From a virus, in IMG/VR virus record IMGVR_UViG_3300011258_000170, positions 1-43,163 of that record: DNA of 43,163 nt. One strand, written 5' to 3'. Below, piece after piece: positions 1-5,671 of the stretch. The stretch's first letter is position 1. Each line of letters opens with the position of its first letter. Position numbers and translations under genes: made by a program. The notes beneath the pieces are model-generated. The model was not told where the DNA came from. It worked only from the letters and a program-made list of their open reading frames with translations, and ran no database searches.

Positions 1-36
1 GATCCACTAGGTATGTGGGGTTCACCAGGTGCATAA
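1..36 (+). CDS. C-terminal end of an upstream gene (partial)
   Basis: Frame 1 is open from the first base and reads DPLGMWGSPGA followed by TAA at 34-36. A rho-independent terminator lies about 35 bases downstream, as expected for the end of a transcription unit. With only 11 residues the product cannot be named. By position it would be the last gene of the missing head/packaging block (inference). A chance open frame of this length cannot be excluded. Confidence 0.45.
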   Translation, partial: DPLGMWGSPGA

Positions 37-69
37 GTAGTTTTTTAGTTCTACTTAGCACTACCTCTG

Positions 70-105
70 AAAACCCGGCTCCTCTCTGTCGGGTTTTCTT
101 TTTTA
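70..105 (+). terminator. Rho-independent terminator
   Basis: An eight-base stem AAAACCCG (70-77) pairs with CGGGTTTT (90-97) around a 12-base loop and is followed by CTTTTTTTT-type T-rich sequence. It closes the operon that ends at base 36 and precedes the lipoprotein gene. A TATAAT-like box follows at 111-116, but I found no good -35 for it. Confidence 0.85.
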
Positions 106-124
106 TAAGGTATAATATAAATAA

Positions 125-406
125 ATGATTAAATGGATATTAATACTAAGTTTCTTTTTATCAGGGTGTACGTATTTTATACATAATGAGTACTATCAAT
201 ATATAGATAGAAGTAGAAATGCTTATGATGTAGGAACACTATTTAATGATAAAAAATCTAGTACAGAAATATTAGTACATGTATTTAAAGAAAAACCAAC
301 AAGAGTAACAGGGTTTAGTTGTGGTAATAAATTATATTCTGATTATCCATGTATGGAAGCTTTAGGTTGTATTATAATCGAGGACAAGTATGCAATATTT
401 GATTGA
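125..406 (+). CDS. Small predicted lipoprotein
   Basis: A 93-residue protein. It begins with a short positive N-terminus, a hydrophobic stretch and a lipobox LSGC with Cys15 as the predicted lipidated residue, so it should be exported and anchored in a membrane. The mature part is about 78 residues with three further cysteines (about 66, 76 and 82) and no proline-rich segment, so it does not look like a classic o-spanin. Its last 17 bases overlap the next gene, a holin-like membrane protein, which suggests a joint role in lysis or envelope interaction. Superinfection exclusion is an alternative. No strong Shine-Dalgarno sits before the ATG; AAGG lies about 14 bases upstream. I do not recognise the family. 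Confidence 0.7.
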   Translation: MIKWILILSFFLSGCTYFIHNEYYQYIDRSRNAYDVGTLFNDKKSSTEILVHVFKEKPTRVTGFSCGNKLYSDYPCMEALGCIIIEDKYAIFD

Positions 407-731
407 CATGTTTGGAGTTAGTGTTGTATGTATAGTTGCGTCTGTATTAGGGGGTTTCTGTAATTACAATGTTAAAAAAGCCAAAGGCAAAGTGCCTCGT
501 GGCGGACATATTAATTGGCTTGTAGAGCGTAAACGTGCTCGTATAGAGTTTTTATTGTCTGTGTTTATTGCAGCTATATCAGCTGAGTTTTTTGTACCAC
601 CTATTATTAATCAGTTTGGTCTTCATATAACATTTTCTCCAGCCATAGCTTTCTTTATTGGATATAGTGGTATGAGACTTATACCTATGATGGAGCGTAA
701 GGTATCGCAAGCTCTTGATAAATTAGGCTAA
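390..731 (+). CDS. Holin-like small membrane protein
   Basis: A 113-residue protein with three likely membrane segments: roughly residues 8-24, 52-74 and 80-98. A basic loop (KKAKGKVPRG then RKRAR) lies between the first two and a charged C-terminus ends it. This size and topology fit phage holins of the three-segment kind; I am reminded of the LydA/holin superfamily III but cannot confirm it. AGGA just upstream supports the ATG at 390, and the start lies inside the end of the lipoprotein gene, so the two are translationally coupled. It is one of three holin-like proteins in the window. Confidence 0.6.
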   Translation: MQYLIDMFGVSVVCIVASVLGGFCNYNVKKAKGKVPRGGHINWLVERKRARIEFLLSVFIAAISAEFFVPPIINQFGLHITFSPAIAFFIGYSGMRLIPMMERKVSQALDKLG

Positions 732-770
732 ACTCATACTTTTCATTAGATTACAAATGTAACTAAAATG

Positions 771-776
771 TATAAT
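771..776 (+). promoter_or_regulatory. Candidate -10 box upstream of the pqqA-like gene
   Basis: TATAAT lies 45 bases before the start of the 23-codon gene, in the 90-base gap after the holin-like gene. No convincing -35 is present: TTAGAT at 746-751 would give a 19-base spacer and TTACAA at 751-756 a 14-base one. In AT-rich DNA a TATAAT can occur by chance, so this is a weak call. Confidence 0.35.
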
Positions 777-783
777 GTCAAAA

Positions 784-796
784 TCAGCACTGCTGA
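784..796 (+). repeat. 13-bp palindrome upstream of the pqqA-like gene
   Basis: TCAGCA C TGCTGA is a perfect inverted repeat around one central base. It lies between the candidate -10 box and the ribosome binding site of the small peptide gene, where an operator would be expected. The arms are too close to form an RNA hairpin without opening inner pairs, so a protein-binding DNA site is the likelier reading (inference). Confidence 0.5.
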
Positions 797-821
797 AATC
801 TAGAAAAGAAGGAGAAACACT

Positions 822-893
822 ATGTGGACACAACCTCAAGCGACTGAAATGCGTTTTGGTTTTGAAGTAACAATGTATGTAATGAACAAGTAA
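822..893 (+). CDS. pqqA: PqqA-like PQQ precursor peptide
   Basis: A 23-codon gene. PqqA is the ribosomal peptide whose conserved Glu and Tyr are cross-linked by the radical SAM enzyme PqqE, with PqqD as carrier, and then cut and oxidised to pyrroloquinoline quinone. The peptide begins MWTQPQATEMR and continues FGFEVTMYVMNK. Glu15 and Tyr19 sit in the EVTxY core, at the same numbers as in the 23-residue Klebsiella PqqA as I recall it. Trp2, Pro5, Arg11 and Gly13 also match the family. AAGGAG at 809-814 lies 7 bases before the ATG. The gene stands alone between a TATAAT box and a strong terminator. No PqqB, C, D or E is in the window, so host enzymes would have to act on it (inference). It is too short for ordinary gene callers. 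Confidence 0.88.
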   Translation: MWTQPQATEMRFGFEVTMYVMNK

Positions 894-909
894 TTGTTTA
901 GTTTTAACT

Positions 910-932
910 AAGGGGCTTCGGCCCCTTTTTTA
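910..932 (+). terminator. Rho-independent terminator with UUCG loop after pqqA
   Basis: AAGGGGC (910-916), loop TTCG, GCCCCTT (921-927), then a T run. The stable seven-pair stem with a UUCG tetraloop begins 16 bases after the pqqA stop codon. It makes pqqA the last gene of its transcript. A weaker inverted repeat, TTAGTT/AACTAA, lies immediately before it (898-911). Confidence 0.92.
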
Positions 933-961
933 TTGTGTAAAAGCACTAAATAGAGTATCAT
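933..961 (+). promoter_or_regulatory. Candidate sigma70-type promoter for the virion operon
   Basis: TTGTGT at 933-938 and TATCAT at 956-961 are separated by 17 bases. The -10 matches consensus at five of six positions, the -35 at three of six. It lies directly after the pqqA terminator and upstream of a foldable leader, so it would start the long plus-strand virion transcript. Expected transcript start is near 967-969. Confidence 0.5.
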
Positions 962-966
962 TAATT

Positions 967-1048
967 ATCTGGGAACATCCAGCTTATCAGACTGCCCCAG
1001 CAGACGCATACACGACGGATAAGCTTAACTTTGTATGGAGAAAATATT
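967..1048 (+). promoter_or_regulatory. Foldable 5' leader before the first virion gene
   Basis: About 80 untranslated bases precede the start at 1049 and are visibly richer in G and C than their surroundings (about 28 of 50 bases at 971-1020). AGCTTATC (981-988) pairs perfectly with GATAAGCT (1018-1025). Inside, CTGC (992-995) pairs with GCAG (1000-1003) around the tetraloop CCCA. A ribosome binding site, GGAG at 1037-1040, follows the outer stem. A closed outer stem with an inner hairpin next to a strong gene start suggests a structured regulatory or stabilising leader (inference). It also reads as an open frame, but no start codon supports translation. Confidence 0.5.
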
Positions 1049-1594
1049 ATGGCTTTAACAACCTTTTCAGGCCCTATTAAGTCCTTAGCGGGCTTTATCG
1101 ATTCTGGCTTTAACAGTTCAGTAGACGCAACAGCAGCATTAACAGGTGGCGCACTTACTTTAACTGTAGCAGCTCACGCTGGAAAACAACTTACTGTATC
1201 TGCCGACGGCGGTACATTCACATTACCAACAATCGTTGCTACTAATCCTGGCGACACAACAGATCCTAATCAGCAATGTAATTTTGGTATGCAGTTTCAA
1301 TTTACTGTATTAGCTGATGTTACTACTGACCTTATTATTAACACAGGCGCACTAACTGACGTAATTTACGGAACAGTTAACTTCTGTGATGATGCTAATG
1401 ATGCAGGCGTAGCTGGATTCTTTCACTCACCTGGTACAGCAAATGCATTAACATTTAATGGTACAACTCAAGGTGGTGATGCAGGTTCTACAATTACTAT
1501 GACTTGTATTGGTGCTAACGCATGGAAACTTGAAGCAGTTTCAGTATTCCCAACAGCTTCTACTCCAGCTACACCATTCTCAACAAGAGTTTAA
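1049..1594 (+). CDS. Virion structural protein, decoration-like
   Basis: About 181 residues from the ATG at 1049, chosen over the TTG at 1031 because GGAG (1037-1040) lies 8 bases before it. The protein is rich in Ala, Gly and Thr with alternating polar and hydrophobic residues throughout, no signal peptide and no membrane segment, so it is mainly beta structure. The opening ALTTFSGPIKS is a pattern I associate with capsid-associated proteins of marine phages, but I cannot name a family with certainty. Its own promoter and structured leader suggest high expression. It could be a head decoration or other abundant shell protein. Confidence 0.65.
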   Translation: MALTTFSGPIKSLAGFIDSGFNSSVDATAALTGGALTLTVAAHAGKQLTVSADGGTFTLPTIVATNPGDTTDPNQQCNFGMQFQFTVLADVTTDLIINTGALTDVIYGTVNFCDDANDAGVAGFFHSPGTANALTFNGTTQGGDAGSTITMTCIGANAWKLEAVSVFPTASTPATPFSTRV

Positions 1595-1610
1595 TATAGG
1601 AGAATAGGCA

Positions 1611-2222
1611 ATGGCTATAACAACAGATATATGGGCCGTCACTCCTAGCTATTCAGCTGAGTTATATCGAGCCGCTGCCGCTATTGGTGGTGCAGGAGAT
1701 ATAACACTACTTACTAATCAGCCTCTAGATAATGGGGCTGGTTATAAGATTCTATTTACTTGTGCAGGAGACGCAACTGCCGCTACATTTACTATTACTG
1801 GATATGTGGCTGGGGATTTATCTCAGTCTGTAACCACTGAAACTGTAGCTGGTGTTGATGCAACTACTGCAACTTCTACAAACTACTACTCTAAAATTAC
1901 TAGCATCTCATCAGATGCAGCGGTAGCAACTAATGTAAGTATTGGTAATGCTATTGCTGATGGTATGGCTTTACCTAGAACTAGAATGAAAGGATTCTAT
2001 TTTGTAGGTTCTGCAGGAGCAGGTAGTGTTACATTAACCTTAGATGGTAATGCAGCATCAGATAGAGTTTTATTAAGTATAGCTACTCCAGCTAATGTAG
2101 AGTCACAACAAATGTCTCTACCAGGCGATGGAATTTTAATTAACGGAAATGAGCCACAAACAACGTTTGGAGTAGTAACTCAAACAGCAGCTGTGACATC
2201 ATTAACGGTATTCTGTGGATAA
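1611..2222 (+). CDS. Virion structural protein, beta-rich
   Basis: 203 residues, rich in Ala, Thr and Gly with a beta-strand pattern and no signal peptide. ATAGGAGAATAGGC upstream gives a good ribosome binding site. It follows the preceding decoration-like gene by 16 bases and is similar in size and composition, so it is probably co-expressed virion shell or fibre material. I do not recognise specific motifs. The C-terminus ends in TVFCG, an unusual terminal Cys. Confidence 0.6.
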   Translation: MAITTDIWAVTPSYSAELYRAAAAIGGAGDITLLTNQPLDNGAGYKILFTCAGDATAATFTITGYVAGDLSQSVTTETVAGVDATTATSTNYYSKITSISSDAAVATNVSIGNAIADGMALPRTRMKGFYFVGSAGAGSVTLTLDGNAASDRVLLSIATPANVESQQMSLPGDGILINGNEPQTTFGVVTQTAAVTSLTVFCG

Positions 2223-2225
2223 ACT

Positions 2226-2312
2226 ATGGAAGAAGAGCCCAAACCAATTAGCAATGAAGAGCGCCTCGAAGAACTGAGGCGTTGGTTTGAATCACAAGGA
2301 GACTGTGTGTAA
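2226..2312 (+). CDS. 28-residue acidic micro-protein
   Basis: Starts four bases after the previous stop and ends in the TAATG overlap with the next gene. It begins MEEEPKPISNEERLEELRRW and is a strongly charged amphipathic helix ending in GDCV. The tight coupling on both sides argues for translation. The function is unknown; a short regulatory or scaffolding peptide is possible. It may instead be a spacer that only couples translation. Confidence 0.5.
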   Translation: MEEEPKPISNEERLEELRRWFESQGDCV

Positions 2313-2608
2313 TGGCAACACCTAGAAAAAAAGGAATGGGGATCAAGACTTCGGTTAAGTCAGGCAATTTTAGAAAGACTAAATCGGGTGCGGGAATGAC
2401 AAAGAAAGGCGTAGCAGCTTATCGGAAAGCAAACCCAGGTTCTAAACTTAAAACAGCAGTAACAGGGAAAGTTAAAAAAGGTTCTAAAGATGCAAAACGA
2501 CGTAAGTCATTTTGTGCAAGATCGGCAGGACAAATGAAGAAGTTTCCTAAAGCTGCTAAAAATCCTAATTCTAGATTGCGACAAGCACGCAAAAGATGGA
2601 AATGTTAA
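2312..2608 (+). CDS. Lys/Arg-rich small protein, DUF6321-like
   Basis: 98 residues, strongly basic. The C-terminal half carries the pattern GMTKKGVAAYRK, then RRKSFCARSAGQMKK, then NSRLRQARKRWKC. This resembles, from memory, the small DUF6321-type proteins of marine phages and large viruses, with Cys68 in SFCAR and a terminal Cys98. Basic proteins in this position probably bind DNA or acidic capsid surfaces (inference). The start shares the A of the preceding TAA, and the end overlaps the next gene. Confidence 0.65.
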   Translation: MATPRKKGMGIKTSVKSGNFRKTKSGAGMTKKGVAAYRKANPGSKLKTAVTGKVKKGSKDAKRRKSFCARSAGQMKKFPKAAKNPNSRLRQARKRWKC

Positions 2609-2841
2609 AAATGGATGAATCAACGAAACACTTACTAGACGCTACGTCTATCTTTACCGCTGTGGGCACTATGCTTTCATGGCTTCCTCATATGGCTTCA
2701 TTGTTTACTATTATTTGGATGGGTATCCGCATTTGGGAAACTAAAACTGTACAACGATTAGTAAGTAAAAAGCCTAAAGCTAAAGTTGCAAAGGTTGAAA
2801 CAAGAAAGCCTGAAGCATCAAGTAATAGGGTTAAAAAGTAA
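2596..2841 (+). CDS. Holin-like single-span membrane protein
   Basis: Up to 81 residues; starts at 2596, 2602 or 2611 are all possible, the last (MDESTKHLL) being the most natural N-terminus. A hydrophobic region at about residues 18-46 contains SWLPHMASLFTIIWMGIRIW, followed by a very basic, probably disordered tail ending NRVKK. Small size, one or two hydrophobic helices and a charged tail resemble class II holins such as T7 gp17.5 in general form. It overlaps the basic protein gene upstream and shares its last base with the ATG of the next. Confidence 0.6.
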   Translation: MEMLKMDESTKHLLDATSIFTAVGTMLSWLPHMASLFTIIWMGIRIWETKTVQRLVSKKPKAKVAKVETRKPEASSNRVKK

Positions 2842-3383
2842 TGCCAACAGTAAGTAAAAAGCAAGAAAAGTTTATGCAAGCAGTGGCTAACAATCCAAAG
2901 TTTGCTAAAAAAGTAGGTGTTAATCAATCAGTAGGACAAGAATTTACTAAGGAGAAAAGCATGAATAATAGAACTAAACACATTATGAATGAGAAAGACG
3001 AGATTCGTCGTGTAGATAAAGAAATTCGTAAAAATGAAGGGTACAGAGCCGGTGGTATGATGAAAGACAAAGAAGGTCGTGCTATGGCTATGAATAAAAA
3101 AGGCATGACAGATTCTCAAATGAAAGATGCAGCTGGACGCGCTATGAAAAAAGGCGGTAAAGTTAAAAAGCAAGGATACAATGCTAGACTTGATGAGTCA
3201 TTAGGTATGAGAAAAGGTAAGAAAAAACAATCTATGAAAGCTCGTAGAGATGAATCTAAAGGTATGAAGAAAGCTGCAGGCAAAAAAGCTTACTCAGGTA
3301 ATCGTTCATCAGCTCAAGGTTCAGCATCTAAACGTGCAGATGGTATTGCTAGAAAAGGACGTACTAAAGGTAGAATGGTCTAA
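2841..3383 (+). CDS. Large Lys-rich basic protein with RGRM tail
   Basis: 180 residues, extremely lysine-rich, with no hydrophobic core and probably largely disordered. The N-terminus KKQEKFMQAVANNPKFAKK is a recurrent phage motif resembling short DUF3008-like proteins. The middle repeats the theme MKKGG and two similar blocks, RLDESLGMRKGKKK and ARRDESKGMKKAAGKK. The C-terminus ADGIARKGRTKGRMV is shared in pattern with the protein ending at 17944. A DNA-condensing or virion-associated role is plausible but not shown. Coupled by single-base overlaps on both sides. Confidence 0.65.
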   Translation: MPTVSKKQEKFMQAVANNPKFAKKVGVNQSVGQEFTKEKSMNNRTKHIMNEKDEIRRVDKEIRKNEGYRAGGMMKDKEGRAMAMNKKGMTDSQMKDAAGRAMKKGGKVKKQGYNARLDESLGMRKGKKKQSMKARRDESKGMKKAAGKKAYSGNRSSAQGSASKRADGIARKGRTKGRMV

Positions 3384-3532
3384 TGGCTAATAAAACTAAA
3401 GCTAAAAAACCGGCTTTTAAGTCACACATGATGTATGATAAAAAGACAGGTAAGGGTGTAAGAGCTAATACACATGCTAAACATCTAGCTTTGAAGAAAA
3501 AAGGTTATGGACATAGGAAACCAAAAGCATGA
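3383..3532 (+). CDS. 49-residue basic protein
   Basis: Starts at the TAATG overlap after the preceding gene and ends in an ATGA overlap with the next. Reads MANKTKAKKPAFKSHMMYDK and continues through TGKGVRANTHAKHLALKKK. About one third of residues are Lys or Arg, with four His. Typical of the small, well-packed basic proteins of this cluster. Function unknown. Confidence 0.6.
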   Translation: MANKTKAKKPAFKSHMMYDKKTGKGVRANTHAKHLALKKKGYGHRKPKA

Positions 3533-3690
3533 TGAAATCTAGAGGAATGGGCATAATTAGCAAAATGAAAAAAGGTGGAAGCGTAAAAGATGCTTGCTAT
3601 CGTAAAGTAAAAGCAAGCTATAAAGTATTTCCTAGTGCTTACGCTTCGGGTGCTATCGCTAAATGTAGGAAAAAGAAAGGTAAAAAATAA
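3529..3690 (+). CDS. Small basic protein with CYRKVKASYKVFPSAYASG motif
   Basis: 53 residues from the first of two tandem ATG codons (3529 and 3532). The C-terminal half DACYRKVKASYKVFPSAY then ASGAIAKCRKKKGKK is a compact motif with two Cys. I associate it with marine phage and large-virus small proteins, whose function is unknown. It contains MKKGGSV, the GG motif that recurs in other virion proteins here. Overlaps both neighbours by one to four bases. Confidence 0.6.
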   Translation: MMKSRGMGIISKMKKGGSVKDACYRKVKASYKVFPSAYASGAIAKCRKKKGKK

Positions 3691-3980
3691 TGGCTGTACG
3701 TAAAACCAAGAAAGGACTAGCTTTAAAACGTTGGTTCAAAGAAGATTGGAAAGACGTAAAAACTGGCAAAGCTTGTGGTAGAAAAAAAGGTGATGGTAGA
3801 GGTACACCTTATTGCCGACCTACTAAACGTGTTTCTAGCAAAACTCCAAAGACATCTGGAGAAATGACAGCAGCACAGAAGAAGTCTAGAATTGCACAAA
3901 AGAAAAGACTTGGTCAACCAGCAGGTAAACCAAGAAGAGTGGCATCTCTTAGACGTAAAAGGACAACAAGGAAAACATAA
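3690..3980 (+). CDS. Basic protein with CGR...YCRP motif, DUF5872-like
   Basis: 96 residues. The N-terminal half reads LKRWFKEDWKDVKTGKACGR, a Gly-rich loop, then TPYCRPTKRVSSKTPKTSGE, a two-cysteine pattern I associate with DUF5872-type small viral proteins (recalled, not checked). The C-terminal half is a basic, probably disordered tail. Linked to both neighbours by single-base overlaps. Binding to nucleic acid during assembly is a reasonable guess. Confidence 0.65.
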   Translation: MAVRKTKKGLALKRWFKEDWKDVKTGKACGRKKGDGRGTPYCRPTKRVSSKTPKTSGEMTAAQKKSRIAQKKRLGQPAGKPRRVASLRRKRTTRKT

Positions 3981-4663
3981 TGGCTACAACTAACACACAT
4001 AATTTTAATTTAGACCTTAATCTTCTTGTAGAAGAAGCGTTTGAAAGGTGTGGGGCAGAGTTAAGAACAGGATATGATTTAAGAACTGCAACCCGTAGTT
4101 TAAATTTACTTACAATAGAGTGGGCTAACCGAGGTATAAACTTGTGGACTGTTGAACAAGGATCAATCCCATTAGTTTCGGGTACAGCCACTTACGATTT
4201 GCCCGCGACTACCATCGACCTCATGAGCCAAGTCATAAGAACTGGGTCTGAAACAACTCAGTCAGACATAGCTATTTCTAGGGTGTCAAATCCTACTTAT
4301 GCATCTATCCCAAGTAAGAACGACACGGGCAGACCAATACAAGTTTATATAGATAGACAAGCAGCAATACCTAAAATAACTTTATGGCCTATACCAGATT
4401 CTACTGATACTTATACTTTTGTATATTGGATGCTAAAAAGAATTGATGATGCAGGTACAGGTGTTAATACACAACATGTACCATTTAGATTTTTACCGTG
4501 TTTAGTAGCAGGATTAGCATATTATTTATCTATAAAGATACCTGAAGCTGGAGAAAGAACACAATTTTTAAAACAAGAGTATGAAGAACAATGGCTACTT
4601 GCTTCTACAGAAGACAGAGAAAAAGCAACTTTAACTGTAGCACCAAGAACATCATACATATAG
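3980..4663 (+). CDS. Head-tail adaptor, P22 gp4-like
   Basis: 227 residues. The N-terminal helical pattern NLLVEEAFERCGAELRTGYD and SLNLLTIEWANRGINLW, followed by a beta region (GSIPLVSGTATYDLPATTID, then the TGRPIQVYID loop), is that of podovirus connector/adaptor proteins related to P22 gp4 and tail tubular protein A. The helical C-terminus VPFRFLPCLVAGLAYYLSIK fits as well. Such proteins form a dodecameric ring below the portal and help hold packaged DNA. Length is close to family size. A second adaptor-like protein is at 5672. Confidence 0.7.
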   Translation: MATTNTHNFNLDLNLLVEEAFERCGAELRTGYDLRTATRSLNLLTIEWANRGINLWTVEQGSIPLVSGTATYDLPATTIDLMSQVIRTGSETTQSDIAISRVSNPTYASIPSKNDTGRPIQVYIDRQAAIPKITLWPIPDSTDTYTFVYWMLKRIDDAGTGVNTQHVPFRFLPCLVAGLAYYLSIKIPEAGERTQFLKQEYEEQWLLASTEDREKATLTVAPRTSYI

Positions 4664-4672
4664 GAGAATGAG

Positions 4673-5110
4673 ATGAAACCAGTACCAGCAGATAAAAAGA
4701 AGAGTTTAGGAAAGCTACCTTCAGAAGTACGTAACAAAATGGGGTACATGAAAAAAGGTGGTAATGTTAAAGGCTATGCACCTGGTGGCAACGTATCAAA
4801 AGACAAGAAAGATCCTGGATTTACAAAAGAATTTAAATCTAGAGTTAAAAAAGACATGAGTCCCAAAGAAAGAAAAGATGCTGAAAAAAGAGACGCATAT
4901 GAAATAGGACTTAGAAATAAAAAGAAAGGTGGTATTAAAGGCGCTGCATCTCAAACAATTGATAAAGCTATGGGTGTTGGTAGAGGAACAGAATCAGAAA
5001 GAAAACAACTTAAAAAAGGCTATGAAGATATGAAAAAAGCTCAAAAGGCTAAAAAGATGAGAGCAGGTGGTTGTGTTATTGTGGACAGAAATTATCTTAA
5101 AGGTAGATAA
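4673..5110 (+). CDS. Lys/Gly-rich protein with GG-x-V repeats
   Basis: 145 residues, strongly basic and low in hydrophobic residues. Opens MKPVPADKKKSLGKLPSEVR and contains KKGGNVKGYAPGGNV, two copies of the GG-x-V element found in other virion proteins of this window. A long charged helical stretch follows, then the Cys-containing end AGGCVIVDRNYLKGR. TAGGAGAATGAG upstream is a good ribosome binding site. Probably virion- or assembly-associated; function unknown. Confidence 0.6.
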   Translation: MKPVPADKKKSLGKLPSEVRNKMGYMKKGGNVKGYAPGGNVSKDKKDPGFTKEFKSRVKKDMSPKERKDAEKRDAYEIGLRNKKKGGIKGAASQTIDKAMGVGRGTESERKQLKKGYEDMKKAQKAKKMRAGGCVIVDRNYLKGR

Positions 5111-5481
5111 TGAGCAACAAGTACACAAGTAGTAAGAATGCAATAGCTGACTGTGATGTATGTGGGTTTCAATTTAAACTTAAAGAGCTAAAAGATTTAT
5201 ATGTAAGAAAAACTAATACTAATATTAAAGCTTGTAAAGAGTGTTGGAATCCAGACCAACCACAGAATATGCAGGGTATGTATCCGGTTGAAGATCCACA
5301 AGCGGTTAGAGACCCAAGACCAGATAAGAGTTTTATACCAGATGGACCATATAGTAGTAGAGATATACAATGGGGTTGGAACCCAGTAGGATCAGGTAAT
5401 TTATTAGCAATACCCAATATACCTGATAATTTAAAAGGTACCGGTGGTTTAGGTACTGTAACTGTAGAAATAGGAGATTAA
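5110..5481 (+). CDS. Zinc-ribbon protein of the virion operon
   Basis: 123 residues starting at a TAATG overlap. Two CxxC pairs, CDVCG at about residue 15 and CKECW at about 41, form a probable zinc ribbon. The rest is rich in Pro, Gly and Asp, with DPRPDKSFIPDGPYSSRDIQ and WGWNPVG. Proteins of this kind sit among the adaptor genes of many marine podovirus-like contigs, so a role in virion assembly or head completion is likely but not established. Confidence 0.65.
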   Translation: MSNKYTSSKNAIADCDVCGFQFKLKELKDLYVRKTNTNIKACKECWNPDQPQNMQGMYPVEDPQAVRDPRPDKSFIPDGPYSSRDIQWGWNPVGSGNLLAIPNIPDNLKGTGGLGTVTVEIGD

Positions 5482-5482
5482 A

Positions 5483-5662
5483 ATGGCTAAAGAAAATAAA
5501 GAAAGAAAACCAAAAATGGTAGATGGGTTTGCACAACCTCAAGATGTACCTGTACCTAACTTTGCAGGTTATCCTGAAAAAAATGTTAAAACAACAGGCG
5601 TAGTAACTCGCGGAAATGGTGCAGCAACAAAAGGCACAAAAGCTCGCGGTCCTATGGCGTAA
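5483..5662 (+). CDS. 59-residue protein with RG/KG-rich tail
   Basis: Starts at ATGGCTAAAGAA one base after the previous stop, with TAGGAG nearby as ribosome binding site. Basic N-terminus, a proline-rich centre (AQPQDVPVPNFAGYP) and the C-terminus TRGNGAATKGTKARGPMA. The tail has the same spacing of G, KG and RG-x-M as the ends of the proteins at 2841 and 17564. Probably virion-associated. Function unknown. Confidence 0.6.
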   Translation: MAKENKERKPKMVDGFAQPQDVPVPNFAGYPEKNVKTTGVVTRGNGAATKGTKARGPMA

Positions 5663-5671
5663 GGATAAGCA

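Noticed and set aside
402-430. TTGACA at the start of the holin-like gene as a promoter
   Set aside because: At 17 bases the downstream sequence is GTATGT, a poor -10, and the site lies inside coding sequence.
951-1080. Open frame across the leader (reads WEHPAYQTAPADAYTTDK)
   Set aside because: No start codon with ribosome binding site, it runs out of frame into the next gene, and the segment is better explained as a folded leader.
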